Shown: positions 9,001 to 17,980 of the stretch, piece after piece | Numbering within the stretch: position 1 is the first letter of the stretch | Layout: each line of letters begins with the position of its first letter | Notes under the pieces: model-generated | Database searches by the model: none | Told to the model about the DNA's origin: nothing | What the model saw: only the letters and a program-made list of their open reading frames with translations | From: Bacillus hominis | GTDB lineage: Bacteria > Bacillota > Bacilli > Bacillales > Bacillaceae_G | Direction of reading: 5' to 3' | NCBI RefSeq assembly: GCF_018332515.1 | Contig: NZ_BOQD01000045.1 | Coordinates: forward strand, 1 to 52,782 | DNA length: 52,782 nt | Program-made: the position numbers and the translations under genes

Positions 9001-10442
9001 AAGCTGGTGCTGATTTTATTAACATTAGCGGATTTGATGGTGGAACAGGCGCTGCACGTATTCACGCATTGCAACATGTAGGTCTTCCTGTAGAAATCGG
9101 TGTTAAAGCTGCTCACAATGCGTTACTAGAAGCAGGTATGAGACATAAAGTAGAAGTTTGGGCAGATGGTGGTATTCGAAGTGTAAATGACGCCTTAAAA
9201 ATCATGCTTCTTGGAGCAAACCGAATTGGATTTGGTACATTATCAATGATTGCAATCGGCTGTACAACTTGCCGTGGTTGCCATCTAGATACTTGTCATG
9301 TTGGAATTGCAACACAAATTGAATCTGAAGCTCAAGCGAAAGAACATGGATTACGCCGCTTTGTCCCTCGCGAATTAGAAAGTGCAGTTGCGGGGCTCTT
9401 AAACCTATTCACTACTTTCGGTATAGAACTGAAACAGTTAACAGGGCAGCTCGGTTATACAAATTTACAAGAAATTGTCGGGCGTTCCGATTTATTAGAA
9501 CAAGTTCGAGGCCAAGATTTGTTAGAATTATGTAATTTACTGCAAACGATAGAAAATTCAACTGTTACAACAACAGTATCTGTACAAGAAAAACAATTTG
9601 AAACAGCTCATTCTCCTCACTCAAAAGAATTAGTAGGAGTTGGTGTAGAACAACGAGTTATGGGCGGTTTAGAATCTTGTTATCGCGTTCGTAGTAAATT
9701 ATACGAAGACACAAAGCTTGAACCACTTACATTAAAGTATACAAATGGCTCTGTTCCTGGAAACGGATTAGGCGCTTACAATAGCGAAAACTTATTTATA
9801 CATGTAAATGGCGGTGCACAAGATGGTATCGGCAAAACTTCCTTTGGCGGTGGTATTTATATAACGAAAGCAAAAGGAAAAGATGGAGGCTATTATAACG
9901 GTTCTGTAGGAAAAGGATTTGGATACGGTGCGCAAAAAGGAGCACTATACGTGCAAGGTAACGCCGACGCTCGCGCTGGCATTCGCCTTTCTGGAGCAGA
10001 TATGATAATTGGAGGCAGAATTACAAAACCACTCCGCGAAAAAGAACAAGGAAATATCGGAGTATATTCTAATATAAAAGGATTTGCTTTTGAATATATG
10101 ACAAATGGTCGCGCTCTTGTTTTAGGAGATCCTGGTCCATGGATTTGTGCCGGCATGACTGGTGGTGTTGTTTATTTACGTCATGATTCAAACTTAGGTT
10201 TAACAGAACAGGCCTTAAAACGAAGAATCGCAAAAGGGGCAAATGTTACATTACAACCAATTAGTACAAATGGCAGGCAAGATGTGACTGAATTATTACT
10301 AGACTATATTCGTGTATTAAATGAGCATGAGCAATACGAGGAAGTCGCTTTGTTAACACCGTTACTCGATGATATTCAGCATCAGTTTTTTGAAATTATT
10401 CCGAAAAAAGAGCAGGCTGATCCGTCTATCTCAACAGAGTGA
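6006..10442 (+). CDS. gltA: Glutamate synthase large subunit
   Basis: Makes glutamate from glutamine and 2-oxoglutarate. The 1478-residue protein has the expected order: class II glutamine amidotransferase (nucleophile C24 in HDACGI after a 23-residue propeptide), central domain, FMN-binding synthase domain and the C-terminal GXGXG beta-helix. The 3Fe-4S cysteines C1086, C1092 and C1097 are present (C-x5-C-x4-C). GAGGGGGG lies 8 bases before ATG. The NADPH-binding small subunit gene (gltB), which follows gltA in B. subtilis, is absent, as is gltC. The electron source must be encoded elsewhere or be something else such as ferredoxin. Confidence 0.95.
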   Translation: MLNKKNKWTPSLFRNYKNAEHDACGIVSVMEKRRIPTKENIDLCIQSLVKMNHRAGFINGEGDGIGIHIDMPKALWNEKLKSSGYNPTIVDHPHFIVGHFFLNKKENIAELKDYIRTQLNNENFTIVLENDDVINSDALGPLGKQEEPLFWQIALIAESEVKNMEQTLFSVTIKIEENEAIHVASLSHEHVVYKVLGAGDTLVAYYNDLQHPLIASTMTLGHNRYSTNTLSNFFRVQPFSILGHNGEINTIAKLRDQAEMINVPLTAGGSDSQDLNRTLETLLVQYNYSLFEAMDILFPPIINEIKLYETHLQDLYTYIREAWGHFAQGPAGIISRFKDEAVFSVDSLGLRPVWKVETESSYIFSSEPGVVSPTEYVAEPKPLAPGEKVGLKWNEQDELVLYEYNNYQIEVYNRFKKRIDVTNYHVNLSIPKTKETQGLCDSVQVETKQYVAFGWDREHIQLLEQMATKGVEPIRSLGHDSPLAALDTDRRNIADFIKESVAVVTNPAIDRDREVEHFSTRTVLGERPSLLDNSKQPFVIEMLSPIILEGNLAQSIAADLHTITYEQLIQLFITHSSVSTIPVTFSPSETLQSALNRISSEAIAAVKNGASLLLLDDANSHQNELLWIDPHLVTAKVHQALTENKLRRKCSLVIRSGALRSLHDIVTLYGLGADGINPYLLFATVNDGTKAPITNLYTALNKGLEKVISTIGIHELRGYGRLFSSIGLHEEIANILQITNFFGSNGLAFSLESLTEDAKIRAIDYNNPKVRMRKSFHIFPRIWKAIGDVAKGNSYDDYREKLSELENNNPIAIRHLVQTKQTKHVVPTEEVSINIQNHDLPFIISSMSFGSQNEIAFRAYAEAADQLNMISLNGEGGEIKDMIGKYPHTRGQQVASGRFGVNAELLNSSNLIEIKIGQGAKPGEGGHLPGSKVTAKIAEARNATIGSDLISPSNNHDIYSIEDLAQMITEIKTANQLAKVAVKVPVVPNIGTIAVGIAKAGADFINISGFDGGTGAARIHALQHVGLPVEIGVKAAHNALLEAGMRHKVEVWADGGIRSVNDALKIMLLGANRIGFGTLSMIAIGCTTCRGCHLDTCHVGIATQIESEAQAKEHGLRRFVPRELESAVAGLLNLFTTFGIELKQLTGQLGYTNLQEIVGRSDLLEQVRGQDLLELCNLLQTIENSTVTTTVSVQEKQFETAHSPHSKELVGVGVEQRVMGGLESCYRVRSKLYEDTKLEPLTLKYTNGSVPGNGLGAYNSENLFIHVNGGAQDGIGKTSFGGGIYITKAKGKDGGYYNGSVGKGFGYGAQKGALYVQGNADARAGIRLSGADMIIGGRITKPLREKEQGNIGVYSNIKGFAFEYMTNGRALVLGDPGPWICAGMTGGVVYLRHDSNLGLTEQALKRRIAKGANVTLQPISTNGRQDVTELLLDYIRVLNEHEQYEEVALLTPLLDDIQHQFFEIIPKKEQADPSISTE

Positions 10443-10514
10443 TATGCCTAATTTTCATTTTTAAGAAAAAATTGACGAAGTACACTTCTCATAGTAATCT
10501 ATAGTAACAATTTG

Positions 10515-10542
10515 AAACCTGCTGAAATTCAGCAGGTTTTTT
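10515..10542 (+). terminator. gltA terminator
   Basis: AAACCTGCTGAA (10515-10526) pairs with TTCAGCAGGTTT (10528-10539) and is followed by more T residues, about 75 bases after the gltA stop. Confidence 0.85.
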
Positions 10543-10700
10543 CACTAAAAATTGATGTTTAAAAAGAATTAGGAAAAAGTATAAATGAATCTTAATTTCT
10601 TTTGAATGTCACTAAAATATCACTTGCTAACATATTGTAATGAATGTATAGTATCATGTTGTACATTCATTATGACAAGAGAAAGGATATTAATAAGGGT

Positions 10701-11789
10701 ATGAAACTTGGTGCTCGCATTTTAAAAACGGGTATTGCCATTACATTAGCTTTATTTGCTTGTATTTTACTTCAATTACCGAGTCCAGTATTTGCCGGAA
10801 TCTCAGCTATATTCGCTGTTCAACCGTCTGTATACCGCTCGTATTTAACTGCTCTTGAGCAAATTCAAGCAAACGTAATTGGTGCCGTATTCGCTATCGT
10901 ATTTGCTACTGCTTTTGGACATAATCCTTTTATTATTGGATTAACATGTATATTAGTAATTGCTCTTACACTACAATTACGTTTAGAAAACACAATATCA
11001 ATCGCTTTAGTAACAGTTATCGCCATTATGGAGTATCAAGGCGAAGACTTCTTTAGTTTTGCCTTACTTCGATTTGCGACAATTATGACCGGAATTATTG
11101 CGGCTTCACTTGTAAATTTAGTATTTATGCCGCCAAAATATGAAACAAAACTTTACCATCGCATCGTTGATAATACAGAGGAAATTGTGAAATGGATTCG
11201 TATGAACAGCAGGCAAGCTTCTGATTTTACAACGTTAAAAACTGATATTGATCGTATGAAAGAAAAAATGATTAAACTAAACCATTACTATTTGCTGTAT
11301 AAAGAAGAAAGAAGCTACACGAAAAAAATACAATTCGCAAAAATTCGTAAGCTCGTTTTATTCAGACAAATGCTAGCGACAACAAGCCGTGCTTTAAGTA
11401 CGTTAAAATCATTACATCGTACTGAAAATGAGCTGCGCTATATGCCAGAAGAATTTCAGGAATCTATCCAAAACGAACTTGACTCATTAACGCATTATCA
11501 TGAACAAGTTTTATTAAAATTTATTGGTAAAGCAAAGAAACAACAATCCGTTGAAATGCTTGATGAAGTTGAAACAGGTAAACAAGAATTAATTGATATC
11601 TTTATGGATTATCAAAACAAAGATGATGAGGAAGCATATAAAACATGGCTGCATCTCTTCCCTCTTATTTCTGCAATTATTAACTATAGTGAAGAAGTAG
11701 AGCATTTAGATTTACTTGTGGATAGCTTCTACACATACCATAAACCAGAAACAGAACTCAAAATCGACGATAAAAAAGAAGACGAATAA
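10701..11789 (+). CDS. Aromatic acid exporter family membrane protein (DUF939/FUSC-like, YgaE position)
   Basis: The N-terminal half (about residues 1-140) holds four to six transmembrane segments including GISAIFAVQPSVYRS, the typical motif of the FUSC/DUF939 group. The C-terminal half is hydrophilic and helical. Related proteins are annotated as aromatic acid exporters, but substrate evidence is lacking. The longest frame starts at 10644 without a ribosome binding site. ATG 10701 gives the family-typical start MKLGARILKTG; the AAAGGA upstream is 13 bases away, so the start is not firm. Its position next to the ABC exporter and gsaB resembles B. subtilis ygaE. Confidence 0.72.
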   Translation: MKLGARILKTGIAITLALFACILLQLPSPVFAGISAIFAVQPSVYRSYLTALEQIQANVIGAVFAIVFATAFGHNPFIIGLTCILVIALTLQLRLENTISIALVTVIAIMEYQGEDFFSFALLRFATIMTGIIAASLVNLVFMPPKYETKLYHRIVDNTEEIVKWIRMNSRQASDFTTLKTDIDRMKEKMIKLNHYYLLYKEERSYTKKIQFAKIRKLVLFRQMLATTSRALSTLKSLHRTENELRYMPEEFQESIQNELDSLTHYHEQVLLKFIGKAKKQQSVEMLDEVETGKQELIDIFMDYQNKDDEEAYKTWLHLFPLISAIINYSEEVEHLDLLVDSFYTYHKPETELKIDDKKEDE

Positions 11790-11790
11790 A

Positions 11791-11822
11791 AAACAGCTCC
11801 TTTTACGCTAAAGGAGCTGTTT
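11791..11822. terminator. Shared bidirectional terminator
   Basis: AAACAGCTCCTT pairs with AAGGAGCTGTTT around a short loop between convergent genes. The stop codon of the ABC exporter (11803-11805) is inside the hairpin, so the stem also encodes its last residues. Confidence 0.85.
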
Positions 11823-13563
11823 CTGTTATATGCTGAAGCTGATATAAATTGTAATAAAATCCTCTTTTTTTCATTAACTCTTCATGAGAACCCTTTTCTT
11901 TTATTTCACCATCTTCAACGTAAATAATTGTATCAACATGCGTAATCGTCGCTAATCGATGCGCAATAATAATTGTTGTTCGATCTGCAGCTAACATTTG
12001 CAGTGCCTCTTGAATATATCGTTCATTCTCTAAATCTAGAGCTGAAGTTGCTTCATCTAATATAAGTAACGATGGATTCTTTAGAAAAACTCGTGCGATT
12101 GCTACACGCTGTCTTTGTCCACCAGATAATTTCACACCACGTTCCCCAACGACAGTATCATAACCATCTGGCAACTCTGTAATAAAATCATGAATTTGCG
12201 CAGCTCGGGCAGCCGAAACCACTGCCTCCTTTGTAGCTTTCGGATTTCCGTATAAAATGTTAGCACCGATTGTATCACTAAATAATAAATTATCTTGTAG
12301 TACAATTCCAATATTACTACGCAAATTTCTCATATCATACTTTCTTACATCTATCCCATCTACATAAACTGCGCCTTCAGAAACATCATAGAAGCGCGGA
12401 ATTAAACTAGCAAGAGACGACTTTCCTCCACCACTCGCTCCTACAAGCGCCACCTTCTCTCCCGGGCGCATAGTTAATGACAGATTATGCAATATTTCTT
12501 TTTCATCCGCATTATAACGAAAAGAAACATTATCAAATATAACTTCGCCATTTAACTTTTTAGTTTGTACCGCATTTGGCACATTAACAATATCGTATTT
12601 TTCATCTAATAATTCAAACACTCGATCCATCGAAGCGAAAGACTGCGTTAATGTTGTAGATGAATTAACGAGGCGACGAAGTGGACTATATAGACTATCC
12701 ATATATCCAACAAAGGCAACCATAGTCCCGAGTGTTAACGAGCCTTGAATTACTTCATATGCTGCAAAACCAATAACAAGTAACGGTCCTAAATCCGTTA
12801 ACGTATTCACTGTCGAAAACGTTCTCGCCGTCCAATTCGTATGAGTTAGTGCTTTCGTTAAAAACTCATTATTTCTCTTTTCAAACTGCCCTCTTTCATA
12901 CTCTTCTAATGCAAAACTACGTGTCACTTGCATTCCTTGAATACGTTCATGTAAATACCCTTGCATTGTTGCTAACGCCTGTGAGCGCTCTTTCGTCAAT
13001 TTTCGAAGACGCCCGAAAAAATATTTCACTGCAACTACATAAATCGGTAAGATTAATAAAGCAACAAAGGTTAATTTTATATTCATAGAAAACATCACAA
13101 TAATGGCAATAACAATTGTCGCAGTATCTAACCAAACATTCATGAGACCAGTAATTACAAAGTCCTTCGTTTGTTCTACATCATGAATTACACGTGAAAT
13201 AATCTCTCCTGTTTTTGTATTCGAATAATAACGTAAGCTCAATTTTTGCAAGTGACCAAAAATATGTTTTCTTAAATCGTATAGTATTGTATTTGCAATA
13301 CGCTGCGCGAAATATTGACGATAATATTCTACCGGTGGCCTTAATACTGCAAAAATAAAAAAAGCAATCCCAATTGCGGTTATTAATTGGGACGTTTTTT
13401 CTTGAAGCGAGCCCACGCCCTGAATAACATCATCAATAATATACTTTAATAACCACGGCATAATAAGCGGGATACCGAACTTAACAAGACCAATAATAAT
13501 CGTAATAGCAATGAGCCATCGATATGGTTTAACAAATTGTAAATATCTTTTTATACCCTGCAC
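11803..13563 (-). CDS. ABC exporter, fused membrane and ATPase domains (YgaD-like)
   Basis: Half-transporter of 586 residues in the MsbA/LmrA multidrug exporter group; it acts as a dimer in the membrane. About six transmembrane helices span residues 15-320. The nucleotide-binding domain has Walker A VGASGGGKS, signature LSGGQRQR, Walker B LLILDEATSALD and switch histidine IIAHR. It starts with GTG, 5 bases after AGGGGGG. Its place between the ygaC-type and ygaE-type genes matches B. subtilis ygaD. Substrate unknown. Confidence 0.9.
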   Translation of the reverse strand: MQGIKRYLQFVKPYRWLIAITIIIGLVKFGIPLIMPWLLKYIIDDVIQGVGSLQEKTSQLITAIGIAFFIFAVLRPPVEYYRQYFAQRIANTILYDLRKHIFGHLQKLSLRYYSNTKTGEIISRVIHDVEQTKDFVITGLMNVWLDTATIVIAIIVMFSMNIKLTFVALLILPIYVVAVKYFFGRLRKLTKERSQALATMQGYLHERIQGMQVTRSFALEEYERGQFEKRNNEFLTKALTHTNWTARTFSTVNTLTDLGPLLVIGFAAYEVIQGSLTLGTMVAFVGYMDSLYSPLRRLVNSSTTLTQSFASMDRVFELLDEKYDIVNVPNAVQTKKLNGEVIFDNVSFRYNADEKEILHNLSLTMRPGEKVALVGASGGGKSSLASLIPRFYDVSEGAVYVDGIDVRKYDMRNLRSNIGIVLQDNLLFSDTIGANILYGNPKATKEAVVSAARAAQIHDFITELPDGYDTVVGERGVKLSGGQRQRVAIARVFLKNPSLLILDEATSALDLENERYIQEALQMLAADRTTIIIAHRLATITHVDTIIYVEDGEIKEKGSHEELMKKRGFYYNLYQLQHITETAPLA

Positions 13564-13583
13564 GTAATCCCCCCTCTAATAGG

Positions 13584-13616
13584 ACAAACCTGCCGGGAAG
13601 TCCCCTGCAGGTTTGT
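13584..13616. terminator. Hairpin between ygaC-type gene and ABC exporter
   Basis: ACAAACCTGC (13584-13593) pairs with GCAGGTTTGT (13607-13616), directly downstream of the DUF402 stop. On the minus strand no T-run follows, so it may slow rather than stop transcription into the exporter gene. Confidence 0.5.
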
Positions 13617-13617
13617 T

Positions 13618-14148
13618 TTAATTTCTGTACATTAAATATCTCTCGTACCACATATCTACGAAATCAGGTGCAAATGGACCTTTTCTTTGATGAATCCACT
13701 GTGTTAAATGCGCTACATTTCGTTTTAAAATTGTATCAATAACAGGTGGATATTGCATGATTTGACTATGCTTTTCATACTCATCTTCATCTAAAAGTGT
13801 ATATGTCATATCTGGATACACTTTAATATCTAAATCGTAATCAATATACTTTAATGCCTCAGAATCATATGCAAAAGGAGAGCTTAAATTACAATAATAA
13901 TATACTCCCTCTTCCCTTAGCATTCCAATCACATTAAACCAATAGTTTGCATGAAAATAACAAATTGCTGGTTCACGAGTAATCCATGTTCGGCCATCTG
14001 ATTCTGTAACTACTGTACGATCATTCGCTCCGATCACAAGACTCTGTGTCCCTTTTAAAATTGTTGTTTCTTCCCACATTCTATGAATGGAGCCATTATG
14101 TTTATAACTATGTATTTGCACCTTTTCTCCTTCTTTGGGAAATCCCAT
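13618..14148 (-). CDS. DUF402 nucleoside tri-/diphosphate phosphatase (YgaC, Ntdp family)
   Basis: Hydrolyses nucleoside tri- and diphosphates in characterised Gram-positive relatives. The 176-residue protein shows the conserved core [10 protein letters not shown] followed by the acidic metal-binding cluster [18 protein letters not shown] precedes the ATG by a normal distance. Same relative position as B. subtilis ygaC. Upstream lie about 325 gene-free bases. Confidence 0.85.
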   Translation of the reverse strand: MGFPKEGEKVQIHSYKHNGSIHRMWEETTILKGTQSLVIGANDRTVVTESDGRTWITREPAICYFHANYWFNVIGMLREEGVYYYCNLSSPFAYDSEALKYIDYDLDIKVYPDMTYTLLDEDEYEKHSQIMQYPPVIDTILKRNVAHLTQWIHQRKGPFAPDFVDMWYERYLMYRN

Positions 14149-14395
14149 ATATGCTCCCTTCTTTCAACTGCAAATGCCCTTCTTAAGTTGTCTTAACTAC
14201 CCCTTGAACTGCATTCACTTTTTTTCTATTATAACTTTTTTGTCAAAATTTTAAAACTAAAGCGATAGGACACTTGTTTCCATGAGGAATATAATGAAGT
14301 TTGTATCATTGAATACCACATCACCAACCCTTTTAATAAAGGTAAATTTCCTATGAATTAGCAATACGTATTTCAGAAGATTAAACGAAGATATA

Positions 14396-14440
14396 ACAAA
14401 AAGAAAAGTCCCTCTCATCTCTGTTTAAGAAAGGACTTTC
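14396..14440 (-). terminator. ygaB terminator
   Basis: AAAGTCC (14405-14411) pairs with GGACTTT (14433-14439). On the minus strand TTTTCTTTTTG follows. The rest of the gap (14149-14395) holds no gene or element I can name. Confidence 0.7.
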
Positions 14441-14474
14441 CCTCTAAAATCAACAACATATCTCACCTTTAATT

Positions 14475-14723
14475 TTAAATTATTTTTTCGGTTTCAAAAG
14501 ATTGAATCACATTACTCGTTTGCTGCTCAAATTTTTCATGCAAAAGTTTTAATGCTATTTCTGTTCTGTATATTTCTTGACGGATAAAATGCAATTCTTT
14601 TTTATCGTACGTATCCCTTCCACTCATTTCAATTTGCTGATACTTCTCTAAATGTGATTGTAACTTTAAAAGCTCATCCATTGTTTCCAACTGCTCTCCT
14701 ACCAACTTATCAAAATCGTTCAT
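14475..14723 (-). CDS. YgaB family protein
   Basis: Soluble helical protein of 82 residues, probably a coiled coil (heptads in residues 10-35 and 45-75). Function unknown. Assigned by character and by position next to sspE as in B. subtilis. AGGGGG sits 6 bases before ATG 14723; the GTG one codon upstream is too close to it. Confidence 0.7.
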   Translation of the reverse strand: MNDFDKLVGEQLETMDELLKLQSHLEKYQQIEMSGRDTYDKKELHFIRQEIYRTEIALKLLHEKFEQQTSNVIQSFETEKII

Positions 14724-14870
14724 CACTTACCCCCTTTTGATTCATTCGCCAGTTATAATTCCTATTACATATTTCTAATCGTGAACTTCTTTCTCCTTTG
14801 ACTACATTTGTTGACTTATTAGAAGTTATGTCGTTCCTTTTATTTTCATTACAGTGACACACACAAAGAA

Positions 14871-14897
14871 AACACTTCTCTCGAACGGAGAAGTGTT
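14871..14897 (-). terminator. sspE terminator
   Basis: AACACTTCTC (14871-14880) pairs with GAGAAGTGTT (14888-14897), with TTTTCTTT following on the minus strand, ten bases after the sspE stop. Confidence 0.85.
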
Positions 14898-14906
14898 TTT
14901 CCTTCA

Positions 14907-15188
14907 TTACTGATTTGAGCTAGAAGATTGTGATTGTTTTGCAGCTGATTGTGCATTTTGTTTTTTCACTGCATGCACATCTGTTTCAGTTGCAAACTCT
15001 GTGCCATAACTAGCATTTGCACTTTGAGCACTAGAAGCTTGTGCTTTCTGTGCCTCTGATTGTGCGTTTGCTTGTTTTACTGCTTGTACATTCGTTTCAG
15101 TTGCAAACTCTGTACCATAGCTAGCATTTGTACTTTGAATGCTAGCACCAGAAGTTGCCTTATTATAACCTTGTTGTTTTTTACTCAT
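14907..15188 (-). CDS. sspE: Gamma-type small acid-soluble spore protein SspE
   Basis: Amino-acid reserve of the spore core that is degraded at germination. The 93-residue protein, rich in A, Q, S and N, contains two copies of a repeat [16 protein letters not shown]. The EFATET segment is the recognition site of the germination protease GPR. The longest frame starts 33 bases upstream, but GGAGGTGAG precedes the ATG at 15188 (MSKKQQG), the typical start. Forespore (sigma-G) expression is expected from the family; I could not place a convincing sigma-G promoter. Confidence 0.95.
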   Translation of the reverse strand: MSKKQQGYNKATSGASIQSTNASYGTEFATETNVQAVKQANAQSEAQKAQASSAQSANASYGTEFATETDVHAVKKQNAQSAAKQSQSSSSNQ

Positions 15189-15312
15189 CTTTCTCACCTC
15201 CACAATCAATAATGTAACCAATTCACCTAATAGTTATCCGTAATTTTCTTTTAAAAAATTCCGCATATATCTCTTATTACTCATTCAAACTACAGATGAT
15301 GGAGGTGGAAAT

Positions 15313-15489
15313 ATGTACAATGGCCGTGATATGACTGCACTAACGATGATTTCAAAAAGTGAATGGAAAGAAGATGAATTAGCTCACTTTCATCATTCAT
15401 TCCAGCAAATCATGCCTTATCTAAATGTAGAGGGACAAACGATATATAAAGAAATTGTGAAAGAAATTGAGTCACGGGGCGGATTATAA
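15313..15489 (+). CDS. Conserved small protein, 58 residues, function unknown
   Basis: ATG follows a near-perfect GGAGGTGG by 5 bases, and the frame MYNGRDMTAL to ESRGGL ends just before a strong terminator, so it is very likely a real gene. The product is hydrophilic and helical with an HFHH run; there is no signal peptide or membrane segment. It lies divergent from sspE, where B. subtilis has yfhS; I cannot confirm homology from sequence alone. Confidence 0.72.
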   Translation: MYNGRDMTALTMISKSEWKEDELAHFHHSFQQIMPYLNVEGQTIYKEIVKEIESRGGL

Positions 15490-15530
15490 AAGCATGCATT
15501 TTCAGCCTCAAAATACAAATTTTCTCCAAT

Positions 15531-15566
15531 AAAAAACGTGTTCTAAAATTCTAGAACACGTTTTTT
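15531..15566. terminator. Bidirectional terminator
   Basis: AAAAAACGTGTTCTA (15531-15545) pairs perfectly with TAGAACACGTTTTTT (15552-15566), giving T-runs in both directions. It serves the 58-residue gene and mutY; a full bcr1 copy lies between it and the mutY stop. Confidence 0.88.
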
Positions 15567-15570
15567 ATCA

Positions 15571-15729
15571 TTTATCCCGCTATTCGCCGGGCAGTAAGAC
15601 CCCCACCTCAAAATGCAGCGAAAGCAAAGAAGTTAGGTAGAGGTCGGGCTGCCCGTAAAAGCTCGATTGGTGAAGACTAATAATTAGTGGGGGATGAAGA
15701 AAACCCCACTGATTAAAGTTTCACTTTAT
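15571..15729 (+). repeat. bcr1-type repeat, full-length copy
   Basis: 159 bp from TTTATCCCGC to TTTCACTTTAT with TTTAT at both ends, consistent with a 5-bp target duplication. Internal inverted arms (CCCACCT with AGGT-GAGG, and AATTAGTGGGG with CCCCACTGATT) predict a folded RNA. The mutY stop codon lies in the right TTTAT. Confidence 0.88.
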
Positions 15730-16823
15730 TGCATTGTAATTTTCTCAACACACTTTTCGTAAATTGTACGGTGTGATTTCGAGAAAGGTAACTGTTCAAA
15801 CGCTTTTTTCGATACAAATTTCAATGTATCTGTTTCGACAATATTACCTGTTACTTTTCCGTAAAATATGAATATATCCCAAGTACGATGTGTAAAAGTA
15901 TGCTGTACATTCATCGCGTATTCATCAATTGAAACAGAGAGATCAAAGCTCTCCTTCATATAATCCGTAAGTTGTTGTTTCTGATTACGAATACCTTCAC
16001 CGAGTTCAATATTCGGGAACTCCCACATATTAGCCAGTAATCCCGTACTTGGGCGTTTATTAATTACGTAACGGCCATCTTCAGTTTGAAGTACTCCTGC
16101 AACGAGCGGTACCATTGTAGGTGCTTTCGCTTTACTCTTCACTGGTAGTTCTTTTTGGACACCCTCAGCATAGCCTCTGCAATGTTCACGTACAGGACAA
16201 AGTAAACAAGATGGATTTTTCGGAATACAAATTAATGCCCCTAATTCCATCAAACCTTGGTTAAAATAAGATGGATTTTCTTTCGAAATAATTTCACGCA
16301 CAATCTCTTCAAAAACTTTTCTCGTCTTCGGTTTTGCAATATCATCCCACACTGATAAAATACGAGATAATACGCGCATAACATTTCCATCAACCGCTGG
16401 CTCTGGTATGCCATATGCAATGCTTAAAATGGCACCTTTTGTATATGGTCCCACTCCTTTTAATTTTTCAATTTTCTTTACATCGTTCGGTACTGTCCCG
16501 CCGTATACTTCTTTTACCTCTTTTACTGCAGCATGTAAATTTCGTGCTCTAGAATAATAACCTAAGCCTTCCCATGCTTTTAATACTTCTTCATCATCAG
16601 CAGTTGCTAGCGCTTCAAGCGTAGGAAACTTCCCCATAAAATTTGCGTAATATGGTTTTACAGCCTCTACCCTTGTTTGCTGTAACATAATTTCCGAAAC
16701 CCAAACACGGTATGGATCTTTATTTTTTCGCCACGGTAAATCACGTTGTTCTTTTTCAAACCAACCAATTAAATCATTTTGAAACTGTTCTATGTTAAAT
16801 TCATTTAATATTTCAAGTGTCAA
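15726..16823 (-). CDS. mutY: A/G-specific adenine glycosylase MutY
   Basis: Removes adenine mispaired with 8-oxoguanine. The 365-residue protein has the helix-hairpin-helix [12 protein letters not shown], the catalytic glutamate in EIMLQQTRV, the catalytic aspartate in AVDGNV, the 4Fe-4S cluster C-x6-C-x2-C-x5-C ([17 protein letters not shown]) and a C-terminal NUDIX-like 8-oxoG reader. It starts with TTG, 7 bases after GAGGGGG. Its TAA stop lies in the TTTAT boundary of a bcr1 element, so the protein end looks unaltered. Same neighbour (yfhP, divergent) as in B. subtilis. Confidence 0.95.
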   Translation of the reverse strand: MTLEILNEFNIEQFQNDLIGWFEKEQRDLPWRKNKDPYRVWVSEIMLQQTRVEAVKPYYANFMGKFPTLEALATADDEEVLKAWEGLGYYSRARNLHAAVKEVKEVYGGTVPNDVKKIEKLKGVGPYTKGAILSIAYGIPEPAVDGNVMRVLSRILSVWDDIAKPKTRKVFEEIVREIISKENPSYFNQGLMELGALICIPKNPSCLLCPVREHCRGYAEGVQKELPVKSKAKAPTMVPLVAGVLQTEDGRYVINKRPSTGLLANMWEFPNIELGEGIRNQKQQLTDYMKESFDLSVSIDEYAMNVQHTFTHRTWDIFIFYGKVTGNIVETDTLKFVSKKAFEQLPFSKSHRTIYEKCVEKITMQ

Positions 16824-16973
16824 ACTTGATCCCCCTCATTTTTTTTGCATATACGTACTATTATAAAGATTTTAGGAAAAAATTTAAGTAAGATGACATA
16901 GGAAATAGAAGGCAAAGGACTTGAGGTATCGAATAAAAAGAGTTACATTAATAAAAAACGGAGGTGGATTTCT

Positions 16974-17954
16974 ATGGACACAGCCACTCACCTTGTTATG
17001 GGCGTTACTCTAGGAAGTTTGGCAACATTAGATCCAGCTATAGCACAAAGTGATATTGGGCCACAAGCAGTGATGCTTGCAACAATTGCCGGTTCCAATA
17101 TTCCTGACATCGATACAGTTTTAAAATTGCGTAATAACGCTAAATATATAAGAAATCATCGCGGGATTACTCATTCCATTCCTGCAGTGATTCTTTGGTC
17201 ACTCCTTATAAGTGGCATCTCTTTCGCCTTCTTTTCAGACGCTCCATATCTGCATCTACTACTTTGGTCATTTATTGCCGTCTTTCTTCATGTCTTTGTG
17301 GATATTTTCAATGCCTATGGTACACAGGCATTAAGGCCCTTCACAAAAAAATGGGTAGCGCTCGGTATAATTAATACGTTTGATACTGTCATTTTCTTTA
17401 TCCATATACTCGCTATTGCCTGTATGCTTGTCGGAGCACATAAAGGCTATACTGCTTTAGCAGCGTATATATTAATGTTTGTTTACTACATCGGTCGTAT
17501 TATGATGCATCGAAATATTAAAAGTGTAGTATACAAACGTTTCAAAAATGTAGAGAAAATAATTATCTCTCCTTCTTACAAATTTTATCATTATCATTTA
17601 GCCATCGTTACAACTGAACATTACTACGTCGCAAGATGGCACCGCGGTAACATCCTTGTATACGATAAATTTAATCGCGTACCGTTCCCGAATACCGCCA
17701 TTATGCAAGCTGCTGTGCGAGATGAAAATATATCTGCTTTCTTATCTTTCTCGCCTGTATATCGCTGGGATATTTTCGATTATGATAACTATTATGAAGT
17801 TCGGTTTATTGATTTACGGTATCGAAGTAAAGATTATTATCCATTCGTCGCAATCGTTCAGCTCGATCAAAATTTTAATATTATTAGTTCATATACAGGA
17901 TGGATTTTCAGTGAAGAAAAACTTCGAAAAAAACTGGAATTGCTTCCCCATTAA
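16974..17954 (+). CDS. YfhP family membrane-bound metal-dependent hydrolase
   Basis: Protein of 326 residues with an N-terminal YdjM-like domain: DTATHLVMG, the IPDIDT metal motif and RGITHS are the conserved His/Asp positions. About four transmembrane segments (residues 65-175) are followed by a soluble C-terminal domain. GGAGGTGG lies 7 bases before ATG. In B. subtilis yfhP is next to mutY and has been described as a transcriptional repressor despite its membrane character; catalytic activity is not established. Confidence 0.85.
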   Translation: MDTATHLVMGVTLGSLATLDPAIAQSDIGPQAVMLATIAGSNIPDIDTVLKLRNNAKYIRNHRGITHSIPAVILWSLLISGISFAFFSDAPYLHLLLWSFIAVFLHVFVDIFNAYGTQALRPFTKKWVALGIINTFDTVIFFIHILAIACMLVGAHKGYTALAAYILMFVYYIGRIMMHRNIKSVVYKRFKNVEKIIISPSYKFYHYHLAIVTTEHYYVARWHRGNILVYDKFNRVPFPNTAIMQAAVRDENISAFLSFSPVYRWDIFDYDNYYEVRFIDLRYRSKDYYPFVAIVQLDQNFNIISSYTGWIFSEEKLRKKLELLPH

Positions 17955-17980
17955 AAAAAGCGACCTAAGTCGCTTTTTTT
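17953..17980. terminator. Bidirectional terminator yfhP/yfhJ
   Basis: AAAAAAAGCGAC (17953-17964) pairs with GTCGCTTTTTTT (17969-17980) between convergent genes. Confidence 0.9.

Noticed and set aside
14710-14907. A 65-residue open frame on the minus strand between ygaB and sspE.
   Set aside because: It overlaps the sspE terminator and the start of ygaB, has no ribosome binding site and low-complexity content.
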